This document shows, piece by piece, positions 42,738 through 52,544 of a DNA stretch of 64,000 nucleotides. Positions within the stretch are counted from its first letter, which is position 1. Each line of letters opens with the position of its first letter. Source of the DNA: Thermodesulfovibrionia bacterium (GTDB lineage Bacteria > Nitrospirota > Thermodesulfovibrionia > UBA6902); contig CAMYND010000007.1 in NCBI GenBank assembly GCA_947259645.1, positions 1 to 64,000 on the forward strand. Reading direction: 5' to 3'. Both the position numbers and the translations under genes were made by a program. The notes under the pieces are model-generated. The model did no database searches and was not told where the DNA came from. It saw only the letters and a list, made by a program, of their open reading frames with translations.

Positions 42738-43985
42738 GTGCTACTATACCCAATGGTCCTCAACTACATCTGGACAGGATTCTTTTTGATCTCATTTATC
42801 ATCGGTCTCGGGAAGCTCCTTTTTTTCCATGACCTCGATGTTTTCCCGCAGATGATGAATGCCACCTTTGAGTACGCGAAAACCGGTTTTGATATTTCCC
42901 TGGGGCTGACAGGTGTTTTAACGCTCTGGCTGGGAATAATGAAAATAGGCGAGAGAGGAGGAGTAGTAAAGATATTTTCCCGCGCTGTCGGGCCCTTCTT
43001 TCACCGTCTCTTTCCTGATCTGGAAAAAGACCATCCCGCGATTGGTTCCATGATGATGAACATTTCCGCCAACATGCTTGGACTGGATAACGCGGCAACA
43101 CCGCTGGGCCTGAAAGCGATGAAGGAGATGCAGGCCACAAACAGGGATAAAGATTCAGCTTCCGATGCCATGATCATGTTTCTCGTGTTAAATACATCGG
43201 GACTTACCCTGATTCCGGTGACGATCATGGTGTACCGATTTCAGCTCGGAGCTGCTGACCCCTCTGATATTTTTATTCCCATTTTACTGGCGACCTCTTT
43301 TTCCACATTGGCAGGCCTTATATCTGTTTCCCTGTATCAGAAAATAAACCTGATTGATAAAGTAATCCTTTCTTATATTGGCGGATTTATTGCTGTTGCG
43401 GGCATCCTGATATTCCTGCTTTCGGGGATGAGCCGAGATGAAATAACCGCCTTTTCAACAGTTGCTGCAAACCTGCTTCTCTTTTCAGTTATTACCCTGT
43501 TTATCCTTCTTGCGGCAATTAAACGGGTGAATGTTTACGAGTCATTTATTGAAGGGGCCAAAGACGGTTTTCATGTTGCCATTACCATTATCCCCTATCT
43601 CATCGCCATTCTTGTTGCTGTCGGTGTGTTCCGTGCATCAGGGGCAATGGATATGGTTGTGGGCCTGATAAAAAGCGTATGTGTGTCCCTCAACATAGAT
43701 GCGGATTTTACCGGGGCGCTTCCAACAGCGTTCATGAAACCCCTGAGCGGAAGCGGCGCGAGAGGCATGATGGTGGATGCAATGAATACTTACGGGGCGG
43801 ATTCATTTGTGGGAAGGGTTGCCTCTGTAGTGCAGGGAGCGACTGATACCACCTTTTATATCATCGCGGTTTATTTCGGCTCAGTTGGGATAAAAAATAC
43901 CCGGTATGCTGTAACATGCGGCCTCATCGCTGACTTCACCGGCATTATCGCGGCAATTGTTATTGCCTATCTGTTTTTCCATTAA
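42738..43985 (+). CDS. Gate-domain (nucleoside recognition) membrane protein, SpmA-SpmB fusion
   Basis: A 415-residue membrane protein with about ten helices. The N-terminal half (MMNISANMLGLDNAATPLGLKAM) corresponds to SpmA and the C-terminal half (KPLSGSGARGMMVDAMNTYGADSFVGR, QGATDTTFYIIAVYFGSVGI) to SpmB; both are Gate domains. The GTG start at 42738 has GAGGT ahead. In Firmicutes these act in spore maturation; in non-spore-formers their substrate is unknown. Fusion of both halves in one gene is common outside Firmicutes. Confidence 0.85.
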   Translation: MLLYPMVLNYIWTGFFLISFIIGLGKLLFFHDLDVFPQMMNATFEYAKTGFDISLGLTGVLTLWLGIMKIGERGGVVKIFSRAVGPFFHRLFPDLEKDHPAIGSMMMNISANMLGLDNAATPLGLKAMKEMQATNRDKDSASDAMIMFLVLNTSGLTLIPVTIMVYRFQLGAADPSDIFIPILLATSFSTLAGLISVSLYQKINLIDKVILSYIGGFIAVAGILIFLLSGMSRDEITAFSTVAANLLLFSVITLFILLAAIKRVNVYESFIEGAKDGFHVAITIIPYLIAILVAVGVFRASGAMDMVVGLIKSVCVSLNIDADFTGALPTAFMKPLSGSGARGMMVDAMNTYGADSFVGRVASVVQGATDTTFYIIAVYFGSVGIKNTRYAVTCGLIADFTGIIAAIVIAYLFFH

Positions 43986-44004
43986 TCTGTTTTTGTCGGA
44001 AGTC

Positions 44005-44023
44005 ATCGAGGTTCAACCTCGAT
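44005..44023. other. Perfect short palindrome between convergent genes
   Basis: ATCGAGGTTCAACCTCGAT, 9-bp arms around one base, 19 bases after the stop at 43985. There is no T run, so it is not a typical terminator. Confidence 0.4.
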
Positions 44024-44041
44024 ATGAAATTGGAATGCCGC

Positions 44042-44881
44042 TCATAACTGATATTTTTCCTGCAGCACTGTTAATTCTGACAAATAGCGCTCTTTATGAA
44101 TGAATCCTGTCTGGCTGCTGATTTCGTTTATTAAGGTTTTTATGTGAGGCCGTATATCAATTCCCATTGAATTCAGCAGGGAGTCATTGGCTTTGTCGAC
44201 AATGAGGGCGCAATAGTAGGTGGTAAGGATTCTGATCTTCGGAGCTCTTCGCAATAAATAGCTTCTTCCTGAGAGGGTGGTCAAAAAATATGCTGAATAG
44301 TCATAGAGCATCTTAAGGGATGGCCGGTCTCCCACACCTGTCCCGTCAGTTGCTGTAAACCAGGCGTAAAAGGTGTCCATAACTGACTCTATGATTTCAT
44401 ATTCATTTCTCAGTATGTCCCGTATCAGATATACCTTCTTTTTTCCCAGTGTCCGAAAGAAGTGGGACATATTGCTGTAGAGGGTATAGAGAGCTTCTGT
44501 TTCTCCGCTGATGACAGGAGGGTTTGCTGACAAGGTGCGGACTGCCTGCTGAAACTGCTCGAACGTGCCGCCCTCTGAAATGTATGCAGAAACATATTCC
44601 TGTGAATCAAGGTAAGAAAAAAATGCCATGATTTTTCGATGCACGTCTTCTTGGCTTGCCTGGCTGTCTTCGCGGGCGGCTTCCTGGCGAGGTTCCCCAA
44701 AGGCCTGAATGAGCTTTTCCTGCGGAATGTCCGTTTCGTCAGGCGATTTTAATTCTTCACGCACCTCATTGCGCACCGTCTCCAGCTCGCTGTTGTGCCA
44801 GTCCTGTATGAAGGTATAAGAGAAATAACCGATGATTCCAATGATGATTAATATGATTAATGTTTTGATCGCTCGACTCAT
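44042..44881 (-). CDS. Hypothetical membrane-anchored protein
   Basis: A 279-residue protein with one N-terminal helix (TLIILIIIGIIGYFSYTFI) and a helical soluble domain, acidic at first (EVREELKSPDETD). No cysteine or haem motif, no enzyme signature. Neighbour of the OB-fold protein on the same strand, 95 bp downstream of it. Probably in the periplasm held by the helix. I do not recognise the family. Confidence 0.75.
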   Translation of the reverse strand: MSRAIKTLIILIIIGIIGYFSYTFIQDWHNSELETVRNEVREELKSPDETDIPQEKLIQAFGEPRQEAAREDSQASQEDVHRKIMAFFSYLDSQEYVSAYISEGGTFEQFQQAVRTLSANPPVISGETEALYTLYSNMSHFFRTLGKKKVYLIRDILRNEYEIIESVMDTFYAWFTATDGTGVGDRPSLKMLYDYSAYFLTTLSGRSYLLRRAPKIRILTTYYCALIVDKANDSLLNSMGIDIRPHIKTLINEISSQTGFIHKERYLSELTVLQEKYQL

Positions 44882-44976
44882 CTTAAAATCCCTGTCTATA
44901 ATCAGGTGGCCTGGCTATCTTTTCTTCCTTTGTAATAAACAAGCGTTACTCCCGGCTTCGCCCCGGCACAAAACAG

Positions 44977-45726
44977 TTATTTCTGTATGCTTGCGTCTTC
45001 TATGATCACACTATATTTATAACCGCTGCCGAAATCTTTATCTTTCGAGAGAGTCCCTTTCAGCGTCACTATGTCACCCACCGAAAGAGCTTCCTGGGAT
45101 GTTACCAGCATATCATTTGTGCCTGCTGCCGGGTTCCCGCTCCCATCCTGAATATGTGCCCAGTTCATTTTCATGATATTAGGTGAAAATTTCACTATCT
45201 GACCCCTGACAGCGATGATTTTTGTATCAAGCTCAGTGCTTTTTTGATAAAGCTCGGCAACTGTATATGCATCAGGGTCATCGGCTTTTTCAATATTTGT
45301 TGCCTCCGGGGCGGTAGAAGTGGCTTTGGTTTCTGGATGTGAAAATGGTTTTTCTCCACCCTGCGCCTCCACGATTCCAGCAGAAAAAACAATGGCATCA
45401 AAGGTACGGTTCAGGGTTTTGCTGGTAAAATTGTTCATGACCATCCCTGGTTGAAATGTTGCGTTCTGCCCGACAGTAACATCTGCTCGCGGTGCTGCTA
45501 TCCATGATGACCTGCCCTCATTTTCAATATTGATATACGTATAACCACCGCTGTCAAAGCTCTCAACAACGGTGCCTGAAAGGATGGGCTGACCCTCCTG
45601 CGGTGCGCTGACAGGGCTTTTCTTCGGCTCTTCAGCTGGTTTTTTTGATAAGGCCGATGAACTGTTTGAAGATAATATCAGCACGAACGCTGCAAGCGCT
45701 GCAGATAACACTAAAGATTTTTTCAT
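44977..45726 (-). CDS. Periplasmic OB-fold protein, NrfJ-like
   Basis: A 249-residue exported protein (signal SAALAAFVLILSSNSSSA). It has two related beta domains: GTVVESFDSGGYTYINIENEGRSSWIAAP and, after a Pro/Thr/Glu linker, IIAVRGQIVKFSPNIMKMNWAHIQDGSG with VGDIVTLKGTLSKDKDFGSGY. The second is the OB-fold pattern seen in NrfJ-type and DUF-type periplasmic proteins found near cytochromes. AAAGGAGAG precedes ATG. Function is not known in detail; binding of a small ligand or assembly help is inference. Confidence 0.7.
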   Translation of the reverse strand: MKKSLVLSAALAAFVLILSSNSSSALSKKPAEEPKKSPVSAPQEGQPILSGTVVESFDSGGYTYINIENEGRSSWIAAPRADVTVGQNATFQPGMVMNNFTSKTLNRTFDAIVFSAGIVEAQGGEKPFSHPETKATSTAPEATNIEKADDPDAYTVAELYQKSTELDTKIIAVRGQIVKFSPNIMKMNWAHIQDGSGNPAAGTNDMLVTSQEALSVGDIVTLKGTLSKDKDFGSGYKYSVIIEDASIQK

Positions 45727-45909
45727 GGTATGTCTCTCCTTTATATCTAAAAGTAATCTTATCAGATTTATTTAATACTTATATCATACTTATTTTGCAA
45801 AAAAAAATAACGGACGGCTTGATTGGATTCCCGGTTCCGGCTTTGATCCGGTCCAAAAACATCTGCGTTCCCTTTAAGTATCAGTGGTGCTTAAGGTATA
45901 GTAGGTGTA

Positions 45910-47307
45910 GTGAAATTCGAAGAACTCAATATTCATGATAAAATTCTTGAAGGAATAAGGGCCGCGGGCTTCAGTGAGTGTACGCCTGTTCAGGCCCGGA
46001 CCTTGCCGGCCGCGCTGGAGGGCCGGGACATAGCGGCCCAGTCCCAGACAGGTACGGGTAAGACAGCGGCCTTCCTCATTACAGTATTTTCACGAATGCT
46101 TGAGCAGCCTGAATTCAAGCGGGGCACGTCACCCCGTGTGCTCATTATAGCCCCGACGCGGGAACTGGTAGTACAGATAGAAGCAGAGGCAAAACTTATT
46201 GGCGGTCCGGCCGGTTTTAAAATAATGCCTGTTTTTGGGGGCATTGACTATATGAAGCAGCGCGAGGAACTTACCAAAGGAGTTGATGTTCTCATCGGCA
46301 CACCGGGGCGGCTTATCGATTATCTCAAACAGAGGGTATACAACCTCAGAAAAACCCAGTTCCTCGTTATTGACGAGGCTGACCGACTCTTTGACATGGG
46401 TTTTATCAGTGACCTCCGCTTTATGCTCAATAGGATGTCTACCTATGACAAGCGGCAGTCTCTCCTCTTTTCCGCGACCCTTTCCAATCGCGTGCTTGAA
46501 CTCTGCTATGAGCATATGAATATGCCTGAACGCTTTATATTAACGCCTGATAACATAACAGTGGAACAGATTGAGCAGGAGCTTTATCATGTAGGAAGTT
46601 CTGAGAAATTTGGCCTGCTTCTTGGTATCCTGCGGCGTGAGCCTGACGGCCGTTACCTGATTTTTTGCAACACAAAGGCCGCCACGGAGCGGCTTGAGCT
46701 CTACCTGAATGCAAATAATTTCGAGACAGCCGGAATAACAGGAGACCTGCCCCAGAAAAAGAGAATGAAGGTCCTCACCCGGTTTAAAGACGGGACACTC
46801 CCCATACTTGTGGCTACAGCTGTGGCAAGCCGGGGCCTTCATATCGACGCAGTATCTCATGTGATTAACTATGACCTCCCGGAAGACCCGGAGGATTATG
46901 TCCATCGGATCGGCCGGACTGCCCGTGCCGGTGCAGGTGGAAAGGCGATTTGTCTTGCCTGCGAAAAATATGTGCATTCACTCTCTGAGATCGAAGAATA
47001 CATCAAACAGGCAATCCCGACCATGCCGGTTACTGATGAACTCATTGTTACAGACTATCGTAAAGTGCGTTTCTATCCGAAAAAGAAAGGTTCTTCGCAT
47101 GACAAGCGAAGCCACGGCACGAAAACAAAACGCTTTGCTTCGGGACAGGGTTCGCAGCAACAAGATGCCCGAAATCACGGGGGGGCAGGCAAGTCAGCAG
47201 GGTCAGGCCCGGCCTCTCATGGGTCTGAAAAGCCGGCTCAACCCCGCCGCATCATGAAAAAATCCCATTCAATCCGACAGCCTGTCGCAGGAAAAAGCAA
47301 ACACTAA
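45910..47307 (+). CDS. DEAD-box ATP-dependent RNA helicase
   Basis: A 465-residue RNA helicase with all core motifs: Q motif region (GFSECTPVQARTLPA), motif I AQSQTGTGKT, Ia PTRELVVQ, II DEAD, III SAT, IV-VI to YVHRIGRTARAG. The C-terminal 80 residues are basic and low-complexity (KKKGSSHDKRSHGTKTKRF), typical of RhlB/RhlE-type RNA-binding tails. GTG start at 45910. Acts in RNA unwinding, ribosome assembly or cold adaptation by family; the exact subfamily is not certain. Confidence 0.93.
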   Translation: MKFEELNIHDKILEGIRAAGFSECTPVQARTLPAALEGRDIAAQSQTGTGKTAAFLITVFSRMLEQPEFKRGTSPRVLIIAPTRELVVQIEAEAKLIGGPAGFKIMPVFGGIDYMKQREELTKGVDVLIGTPGRLIDYLKQRVYNLRKTQFLVIDEADRLFDMGFISDLRFMLNRMSTYDKRQSLLFSATLSNRVLELCYEHMNMPERFILTPDNITVEQIEQELYHVGSSEKFGLLLGILRREPDGRYLIFCNTKAATERLELYLNANNFETAGITGDLPQKKRMKVLTRFKDGTLPILVATAVASRGLHIDAVSHVINYDLPEDPEDYVHRIGRTARAGAGGKAICLACEKYVHSLSEIEEYIKQAIPTMPVTDELIVTDYRKVRFYPKKKGSSHDKRSHGTKTKRFASGQGSQQQDARNHGGAGKSAGSGPASHGSEKPAQPRRIMKKSHSIRQPVAGKSKH

Positions 47308-47410
47308 TATTCAGGCATTAACTGTGATGATGAGAATCGATTCCTTCATAATTTACTATCCGCAGCAAGATTTGTACGTTACAGACCACTATTAACATTT
47401 GAGGAGAATT

Positions 47411-49723
47411 ATGAACGAGCTACATATCAGCACAATAGCAGCAGAACTGAGCGTTACCGTGTCGCAGGTCAGGGCCGCAGCCCTGTTGCTTGATGAAGGT
47501 GCGACAGTCCCTTTTATATCGCGATACCGGAAAGAGGCGACAGGAAGCCTTGATGAAGTAGCGGTGGCTGCTGTCAGGGACAGGCTGGAGAGGTTGAGGG
47601 AACTGGACAAACGGCGTGAGGCCATTATGATTTCATTGATTGACCGGGAACTGCTTACCGATGAATTAAAGCAAAAGATTGAGTCTGCACAATCCATAAC
47701 CGTTCTTGAGGATTTATATCTCCCCTTTCGCCCCAAGCGGCGAACGAGGGCGACCACAGCGAAGGAGAAGGGGCTTGAGCCTCTGGCAGTCAGCATTTTT
47801 AAACAGGACATATCAGATCCTGAAGCGGAAGCTGAACTGTTTGTTGATGCTGAAAAAGGGGTAGAAACTATTGATGAGGCTCTCGCGGGGGCGCGGGACA
47901 TTATTGCTGAATGGGTGAGCGAGGACCAGGTGGCCCGGGAAAAGATGAGAGCACTATTTTCTTCAAAAGGCATTATGCGGTCAAAGGTTATCTCAGGCAA
48001 GGAGGAGAAAGGAGTTAAATATAAAGACTACTATGAGTGGGAAGAGCCGATTTCAAAAGCACCGTCTCACAGGGTCCTGGCAATCCGGCGCGCTGAGAAA
48101 GAGGGGTACCTGATGCTTCGTATAACCCCGCCTGAAGATGAGGCGCTGGAGCTTCTCGAATCGTTGTTTGTAAAGGGTAAAGGCCTGTCAACAGATCAGG
48201 TACGAACAGCTGTCCAAAACGGTTACAAGAGGCTGCTCTCCCCCTCAATGGAGACAGAGATTCGCCTTGTTGCTAAAAAACGTGCTGATGAGGAGGCAAT
48301 AACTGTCTTTGTTGACAATCTGAAGCAGCTGCTCCTTGCCCCTCCCCTTGGGAGAAAGAATATACTTGCTATTGATCCGGGTTTCAGGACCGGGTGCAAA
48401 GCTGTTTGTCTTGACAGGCAGGGAAAGCTGCTCCACAATGATACAATTTATCCCGGCTTGTCTGACAGACAAACCGCGGAGGCGGCACAAAAGGTCAGGG
48501 ATTTGTGCAGCCGCTTTAATACAGAGGCGATAGCAATTGGCAATGGTACTGCCGGAAGAGAGACGGAGTCGTTTATCAGAAGTCTTGACCTTCCGGGGAA
48601 TATGGATGTTGTGATGGTGAACGAGAGCGGAGCATCAATTTATTCAGCATCAGACATAGCACGGGAGGAGTTTCCTGACCGCGATGTGACAGTCCGCGGT
48701 TCTGTTTCTATTGGACGGCGCCTCATGGACCCCCTTGCCGAGCTTGTGAAAATAGATCCGAAATCAATCGGCGTTGGACAGTATCAGCATGATGTGGACC
48801 AGCCAGCGCTCAGAAAGAGTCTTGATGATGTGGTAACAAGCTGTGTAAACAGGGTGGGGGTAGAGGTGAATACAGCAAGCCGGCAGCTTTTGGCATATGT
48901 GTCCGGCCTTGGTCAGCAGCTTGCAAAGAATATTGTGGAATACAGGGATGAACAGGGCCCGTTACAATCGAGAGAGGAACTCAATAACATACCCCGCCTG
49001 GGCCCAAAAGCCTTTGAGCAGGCAGCAGGATTTCTCAGGATAGGAGATAGCAAGAACCCTCTTGACAGGTCTGCGGTCCACCCTGAAAGTTATCATGTTG
49101 TTGATACCATGGCACGGGACAGGGGCTGCTCCCTCTCTGAATTGATGAACAACGGGGAACTGAGAAAGAGCATTGATCTTTCCCGCTATGTAACCGACAA
49201 GATAGGGGTTCCGACACTGAACGATATAATGCAGGAACTTGCCCGGCCGGGACGCGATCCGAGAGAAGGATTTCAGTCATTCAGTTTCACCGATGGAATT
49301 GAGAAAATTGAAGATCTGAAACCAGGGATGAAGCTTGCAGGAATTATAACCAACATAACTGCCTTCGGAGCTTTTGTAGATGTCGGGGTTCATCAGGATG
49401 GGCTCGTTCACATAAGCGAGCTCTCTGACAGCTATGTAAAAAATCCCTCTGATGTTGTGAAGGTCCATCAGAAGGTCGCGGTAAATGTCCTTGAGGTAGA
49501 CCTCCAGAGAAAGCGGATTACCCTCTCGATGAGGAGCGAAAAGGCTGTTAACAGGAAACCTGAGAGCGCGACAGAGAACAAGAGAAAAAAGAGCACTAAG
49601 CGTAATGGGGCAAAAGGGGCACGGAGAAAAGCTGTTCAGGTTGAGGACAAATCTTCACGCTACGCGGGCAACCCTTTTTATGAAGCCTTTGCGAAAAAAA
49701 AGGCTGAAGAGCAAAATCGATAA
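47411..49723 (+). CDS. tex: Tex-family S1 RNA-binding protein
   Basis: A 770-residue cytosolic nucleic-acid-binding protein. Order: Tex N-terminal helical domain (PFISRYRKEATGSLDE), YqgF/RuvX-like fold (NILAIDPGFRTGCKAVCLD), helix-hairpin-helix pairs (GLGQQLAKNIVEYRDEQGPLQSREEL) and a C-terminal S1 domain (LAGIITNITAFGAFVDVGVHQDGLVH). ATG 47411 with GAGGAG ahead is chosen over the track start. Normal length. Linked with transcription and RNA metabolism. Confidence 0.96.
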   Translation: MNELHISTIAAELSVTVSQVRAAALLLDEGATVPFISRYRKEATGSLDEVAVAAVRDRLERLRELDKRREAIMISLIDRELLTDELKQKIESAQSITVLEDLYLPFRPKRRTRATTAKEKGLEPLAVSIFKQDISDPEAEAELFVDAEKGVETIDEALAGARDIIAEWVSEDQVAREKMRALFSSKGIMRSKVISGKEEKGVKYKDYYEWEEPISKAPSHRVLAIRRAEKEGYLMLRITPPEDEALELLESLFVKGKGLSTDQVRTAVQNGYKRLLSPSMETEIRLVAKKRADEEAITVFVDNLKQLLLAPPLGRKNILAIDPGFRTGCKAVCLDRQGKLLHNDTIYPGLSDRQTAEAAQKVRDLCSRFNTEAIAIGNGTAGRETESFIRSLDLPGNMDVVMVNESGASIYSASDIAREEFPDRDVTVRGSVSIGRRLMDPLAELVKIDPKSIGVGQYQHDVDQPALRKSLDDVVTSCVNRVGVEVNTASRQLLAYVSGLGQQLAKNIVEYRDEQGPLQSREELNNIPRLGPKAFEQAAGFLRIGDSKNPLDRSAVHPESYHVVDTMARDRGCSLSELMNNGELRKSIDLSRYVTDKIGVPTLNDIMQELARPGRDPREGFQSFSFTDGIEKIEDLKPGMKLAGIITNITAFGAFVDVGVHQDGLVHISELSDSYVKNPSDVVKVHQKVAVNVLEVDLQRKRITLSMRSEKAVNRKPESATENKRKKSTKRNGAKGARRKAVQVEDKSSRYAGNPFYEAFAKKKAEEQNR

Positions 49724-49779
49724 GAGATGAAACAAAATAAGATAACCACGATTCATGAGCACTGAAAATCATTGTCAGA

Positions 49780-50271
49780 TCATTTGTCAGGCTGTTCAGA
49801 CCTGATAGTTCTGAGGTAGCGGAACAATGCCCGGGAGGACCTGGGCGGCTTATTCTGTTCCTTTTCTTTGCGGGCGTTTCTCACAAGTTGAGTTAATTGC
49901 TGGCGATCTGCGACCGGGTACTTTCCCAGTAATTCTGTCACTAGAGCGGTGTCTCCCGAGATCAGTCTGTCCCGCCACGTTTCTGTTTCCTTAAACTCCA
50001 TGGCCTTCATATAGTTTCCCTGCTCTATGTTTTCAATAGCCTCCTGTATTGGTTCAGGATCAATTTTCCGCATTAAGGTCCCGATGTACTGTAGCTGCCT
50101 GCGCAGGGCAATCCGCTGTTTTATTGACTTTGCAAAGGTGATGGCCCTGTCTATTTCTTCAGGCAGCCTGATTTCTTTGAGCTGATCAGAGGAGAGCTTC
50201 AACAGTTTTTCCCCAAGCACCTGTAATGATTCAGCCTCTCTTTTCTTATATGTTTTGCTTTTGTAATCCAT
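49780..50271 (-). CDS. yjgA: YjgA/DarP-type ribosome-associated protein (DUF615)
   Basis: A 163-residue, highly charged helical protein. Motifs: SKTYKKREAESLQ, LPEEIDRAITFAKSIKQRIALRRQLQYIGTLMRKID, and the C-terminal SSRALFRYLRTI. This is the pattern of YjgA (DarP), which binds the 50S subunit during assembly. ATG 50271 is preferred to TTG 50307. The family is best known from beta- and gammaproteobacteria, so its presence here is mildly unusual. Convergent with tex. Confidence 0.85.
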   Translation of the reverse strand: MDYKSKTYKKREAESLQVLGEKLLKLSSDQLKEIRLPEEIDRAITFAKSIKQRIALRRQLQYIGTLMRKIDPEPIQEAIENIEQGNYMKAMEFKETETWRDRLISGDTALVTELLGKYPVADRQQLTQLVRNARKEKEQNKPPRSSRALFRYLRTIRSEQPDK

Positions 50272-50336
50272 GAAATAAAAACCTTCAGCTATTCCCTTTG
50301 TTTTCAAGGCAAGAGTCCTGTGACTCTCCGGTCATA

Positions 50337-51476
50337 TTAAAATAATTCATATTTCACCAGCCTGCCGTCAAGCCCTCCTGTTTTTAATGGCTTTTTCCAG
50401 GCTGCTTTCAGGCCGATTTTTTTTATGAGCTCCCTCTCACCGAAATAAATGTACGCTGTCGATCCTGTGCATTTTTGTTTCAAATAATCTCCGAAAGATT
50501 TATAGATCATATCGAGCTGCTGCCTGTTTCCCATTCTGATCCCATAGGGGGGATTTGTTATAATAACACTGTTCTTTATACCGGAAGTATCCCGAAAGTC
50601 ACGGGCTTCAAGTTTTATCCTGTTGCCATGGGGCAAAGAAAGAAGATTGTTTTCTGTTATTTTAACAGCTTTCAATGATATATCGCTCCCGGTAATGAGG
50701 TCTGCCGGGGCCTCCCTGATGTTCTGATCAAGGGTTTTTCTCACGTTTTCCCACAGTGCCTTATCATAGTCAGGCAGGTATTGAAAGCCGAACTGTTTCC
50801 TGAAAATCCCCGGGGGTATTCTGCAGTAGTGCATCAGTGCCTCACTGAGTATGGTCCCGGACCCGCACATCGGGTCGTTGAGCGGCACTGAACCGTCCCA
50901 CTCCGCATACCTGATAAGCGCAGCTGCGACCGTTTCCTGCATTGGCGCTGCTATAGACTCTTTTCTGTATCCACGGCGATGCAGTGACCCTCCTGATGTG
51001 TCGAGGCTGATGACAGCCCCGTCAGAGTGTATATGAATATTCAACCAGATGTCCGGGTTTCTTGGGTCAACATCAGGCCTTTTTCCAACGGCTTCCTGGA
51101 ATGTATCAGCGACCCCGTCTTTTAACCGCAGTGATGCATAATGTGAGTTGGTGATTTTGCTTTTCGATACATTACTAAAGACCGCGAAGGTATTCTTGAG
51201 GGAAATAATGTCAGCCCAGTTAATCTCTCTGGCATGCCGGTACAGCTGGTCTGTTGATGTGCAGGTAAATGATGCCAGCGGGGCCAGTATTCTTGAAACC
51301 AGGCTTGACGCGTAGTTTATTCTATAAAGTGTTTTTTTGTCAGCATTAAAATATACTCCCCCATATGATAGGGTTACGTTTCGGGCTCCGAGTCCTGAGA
51401 GTTCCCGGCATGCCAGGTCTGTTATCGTCGTGGCAACCTGAGCAAAATAACGGTTATTTTTTTGGTATTCATACAT
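50337..51476 (-). CDS. Class I RNA methyltransferase, RlmL/UPF0020 type
   Basis: A 379-residue methylase: N-terminal ferredoxin-like/THUMP region, then the UPF0020 domain with LNDPMCGSGTILSEALM and the target-base motif NPPYGIRMG. It corresponds to the N-terminal half of E. coli RlmL (m2G2445 of 23S rRNA), without the second RlmK methylase half. S-adenosylmethionine-dependent guanine-N2 methylation of rRNA is the family reaction. The gene lies beside yjgA (30 bp gap region), another ribosome factor. Confidence 0.87.
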   Translation of the reverse strand: MYEYQKNNRYFAQVATTITDLACRELSGLGARNVTLSYGGVYFNADKKTLYRINYASSLVSRILAPLASFTCTSTDQLYRHAREINWADIISLKNTFAVFSNVSKSKITNSHYASLRLKDGVADTFQEAVGKRPDVDPRNPDIWLNIHIHSDGAVISLDTSGGSLHRRGYRKESIAAPMQETVAAALIRYAEWDGSVPLNDPMCGSGTILSEALMHYCRIPPGIFRKQFGFQYLPDYDKALWENVRKTLDQNIREAPADLITGSDISLKAVKITENNLLSLPHGNRIKLEARDFRDTSGIKNSVIITNPPYGIRMGNRQQLDMIYKSFGDYLKQKCTGSTAYIYFGERELIKKIGLKAAWKKPLKTGGLDGRLVKYELF

Positions 51477-51538
51477 GAATTATGTTCCCTGAGTAAGCGT
51501 ACATTTTTATTTGATGCTATCTAGTATATATAATATAT

Positions 51539-51996
51539 GGGGTTTCGGCCCCAAACGACGAGTTCATTCTTTTTTACGCAAAAAAGAACGAACCAAGAAA
51601 AAGCGCCCGAAGAGATTTCTTAACGGTTCTTCAGTCAGCCTGCGGGGAATTGATTTAACTCGCTCCGCTCAGACAGAAATCAATTCTATTCCCTTCAGCC
51701 TCCTTCATCACCTGAAATCGCTTAATGGGGAGGTCAAAACCCCCTGACCCCCTTTTCTAAAGGGGGAAATGCTGCTTTTAATACCCCCCTTGATTGCTTC
51801 CGGGATATGGAGGGCTGGACGCGTTAAAAATTAAAAACTGTCTGAGGTCGAAACGACCGAGTTTTTTTAATTTAGCGGCCAGGCCGGAATATTTCGGAAA
51901 TTAAGCAATCACGCGGGCACTTTCTTTGGTTACTTTCTTTTGTGGAAAAGAAAGTCACTCCGCCGGAAGGGCTCCCGGGGTTTGGGGCAGAGCCCC
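51539..51996. mobile_element. MITE-like element with imperfect inverted ends
   Basis: A 458-bp segment without a gene. The left end starts GGGGTTTCGGCCCCAAACG, the right end in reverse complement GGGGCTCTGCCCCAAACCC. Inside each end is a hairpin (TTCTTTTTT-ACGC-AAAAAAGAA; CTTTCTTTT-CCAC-AAAAGAAAG) followed by AACCAAGAAAAAGCGC or AACCAAAGAAAGTGC. Two more small hairpins lie in the middle (CCCCCTTTTCTAAAGGGGG; GGTCGAAACGACC plus T run). The 51511 and nearby ORFs are products of this repeat, not genes. No transposase and no clear target duplication seen. Confidence 0.6.
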
Positions 51997-52111
51997 ATAG
52001 CAATGAATAAAAACAAAAGTCATTCGTCATGGATTGACATTGAAAAATAAAATTATACGTTATAAATATTCGTATGCTACTATTAATGTAAAATTCAAAA
52101 AGGGGCTTAAT

Positions 52112-52531
52112 ATGATTTATCTGAAAGAGTATGAAGATGTGCTGGCAAAGCTTGGCAATGACTATTTTATCGGGGAGCTGCAATACGTACCCGATATTAC
52201 ATCATGGGCTCAGGAACAAAATCTGGAACTCAGTGAACCCCATAATCTGATGAAACTTGTGGTCAACTCTGAAGACAGTCTGACCATGGTTTTGCAGGAG
52301 AACTTCAAAGAAGAGATTCTTGATGATGTGATAAAGGGCCTGAGTGTCAGGTGGTCACTGAAAGACAATGTGACTAATATTGATGATAAGTTCAACAGTA
52401 TTAAAAAGAGACTGGTATTCTCATTTCTCAAAGAATATGCCAGGGCGCTGAATAAAACCGATGGCGATGAGTTAAACGAAGATATGTGGGTTGTTGACGA
52501 AATGGAATTTCTCGGTTTTTTTAATGAGTGA
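52112..52531 (+). CDS. Hypothetical acidic protein, 139 aa
   Basis: A 139-residue soluble protein, acidic (LNEDMWVVDEMEFLGFF at the end), without signal peptide or recognisable motif. ATG 52112 with AAGGGG ahead is preferred to the track start, which would add a basic stretch out of keeping with the rest. The upstream neighbour is the MITE-like element. It is convergent with the PPC-domain gene, 13 bp apart. I do not recognise it. Confidence 0.7.
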   Translation: MIYLKEYEDVLAKLGNDYFIGELQYVPDITSWAQEQNLELSEPHNLMKLVVNSEDSLTMVLQENFKEEILDDVIKGLSVRWSLKDNVTNIDDKFNSIKKRLVFSFLKEYARALNKTDGDELNEDMWVVDEMEFLGFFNE

Positions 52532-52544
52532 CAATTTATGCTGC

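Noticed and set aside
51511-51747. 78-codon ORF at the left end of the MITE-like element
   Set aside because: It translates a dispersed repeat (KKERTKKKRPKRF-type text) and has no ribosome site of note.
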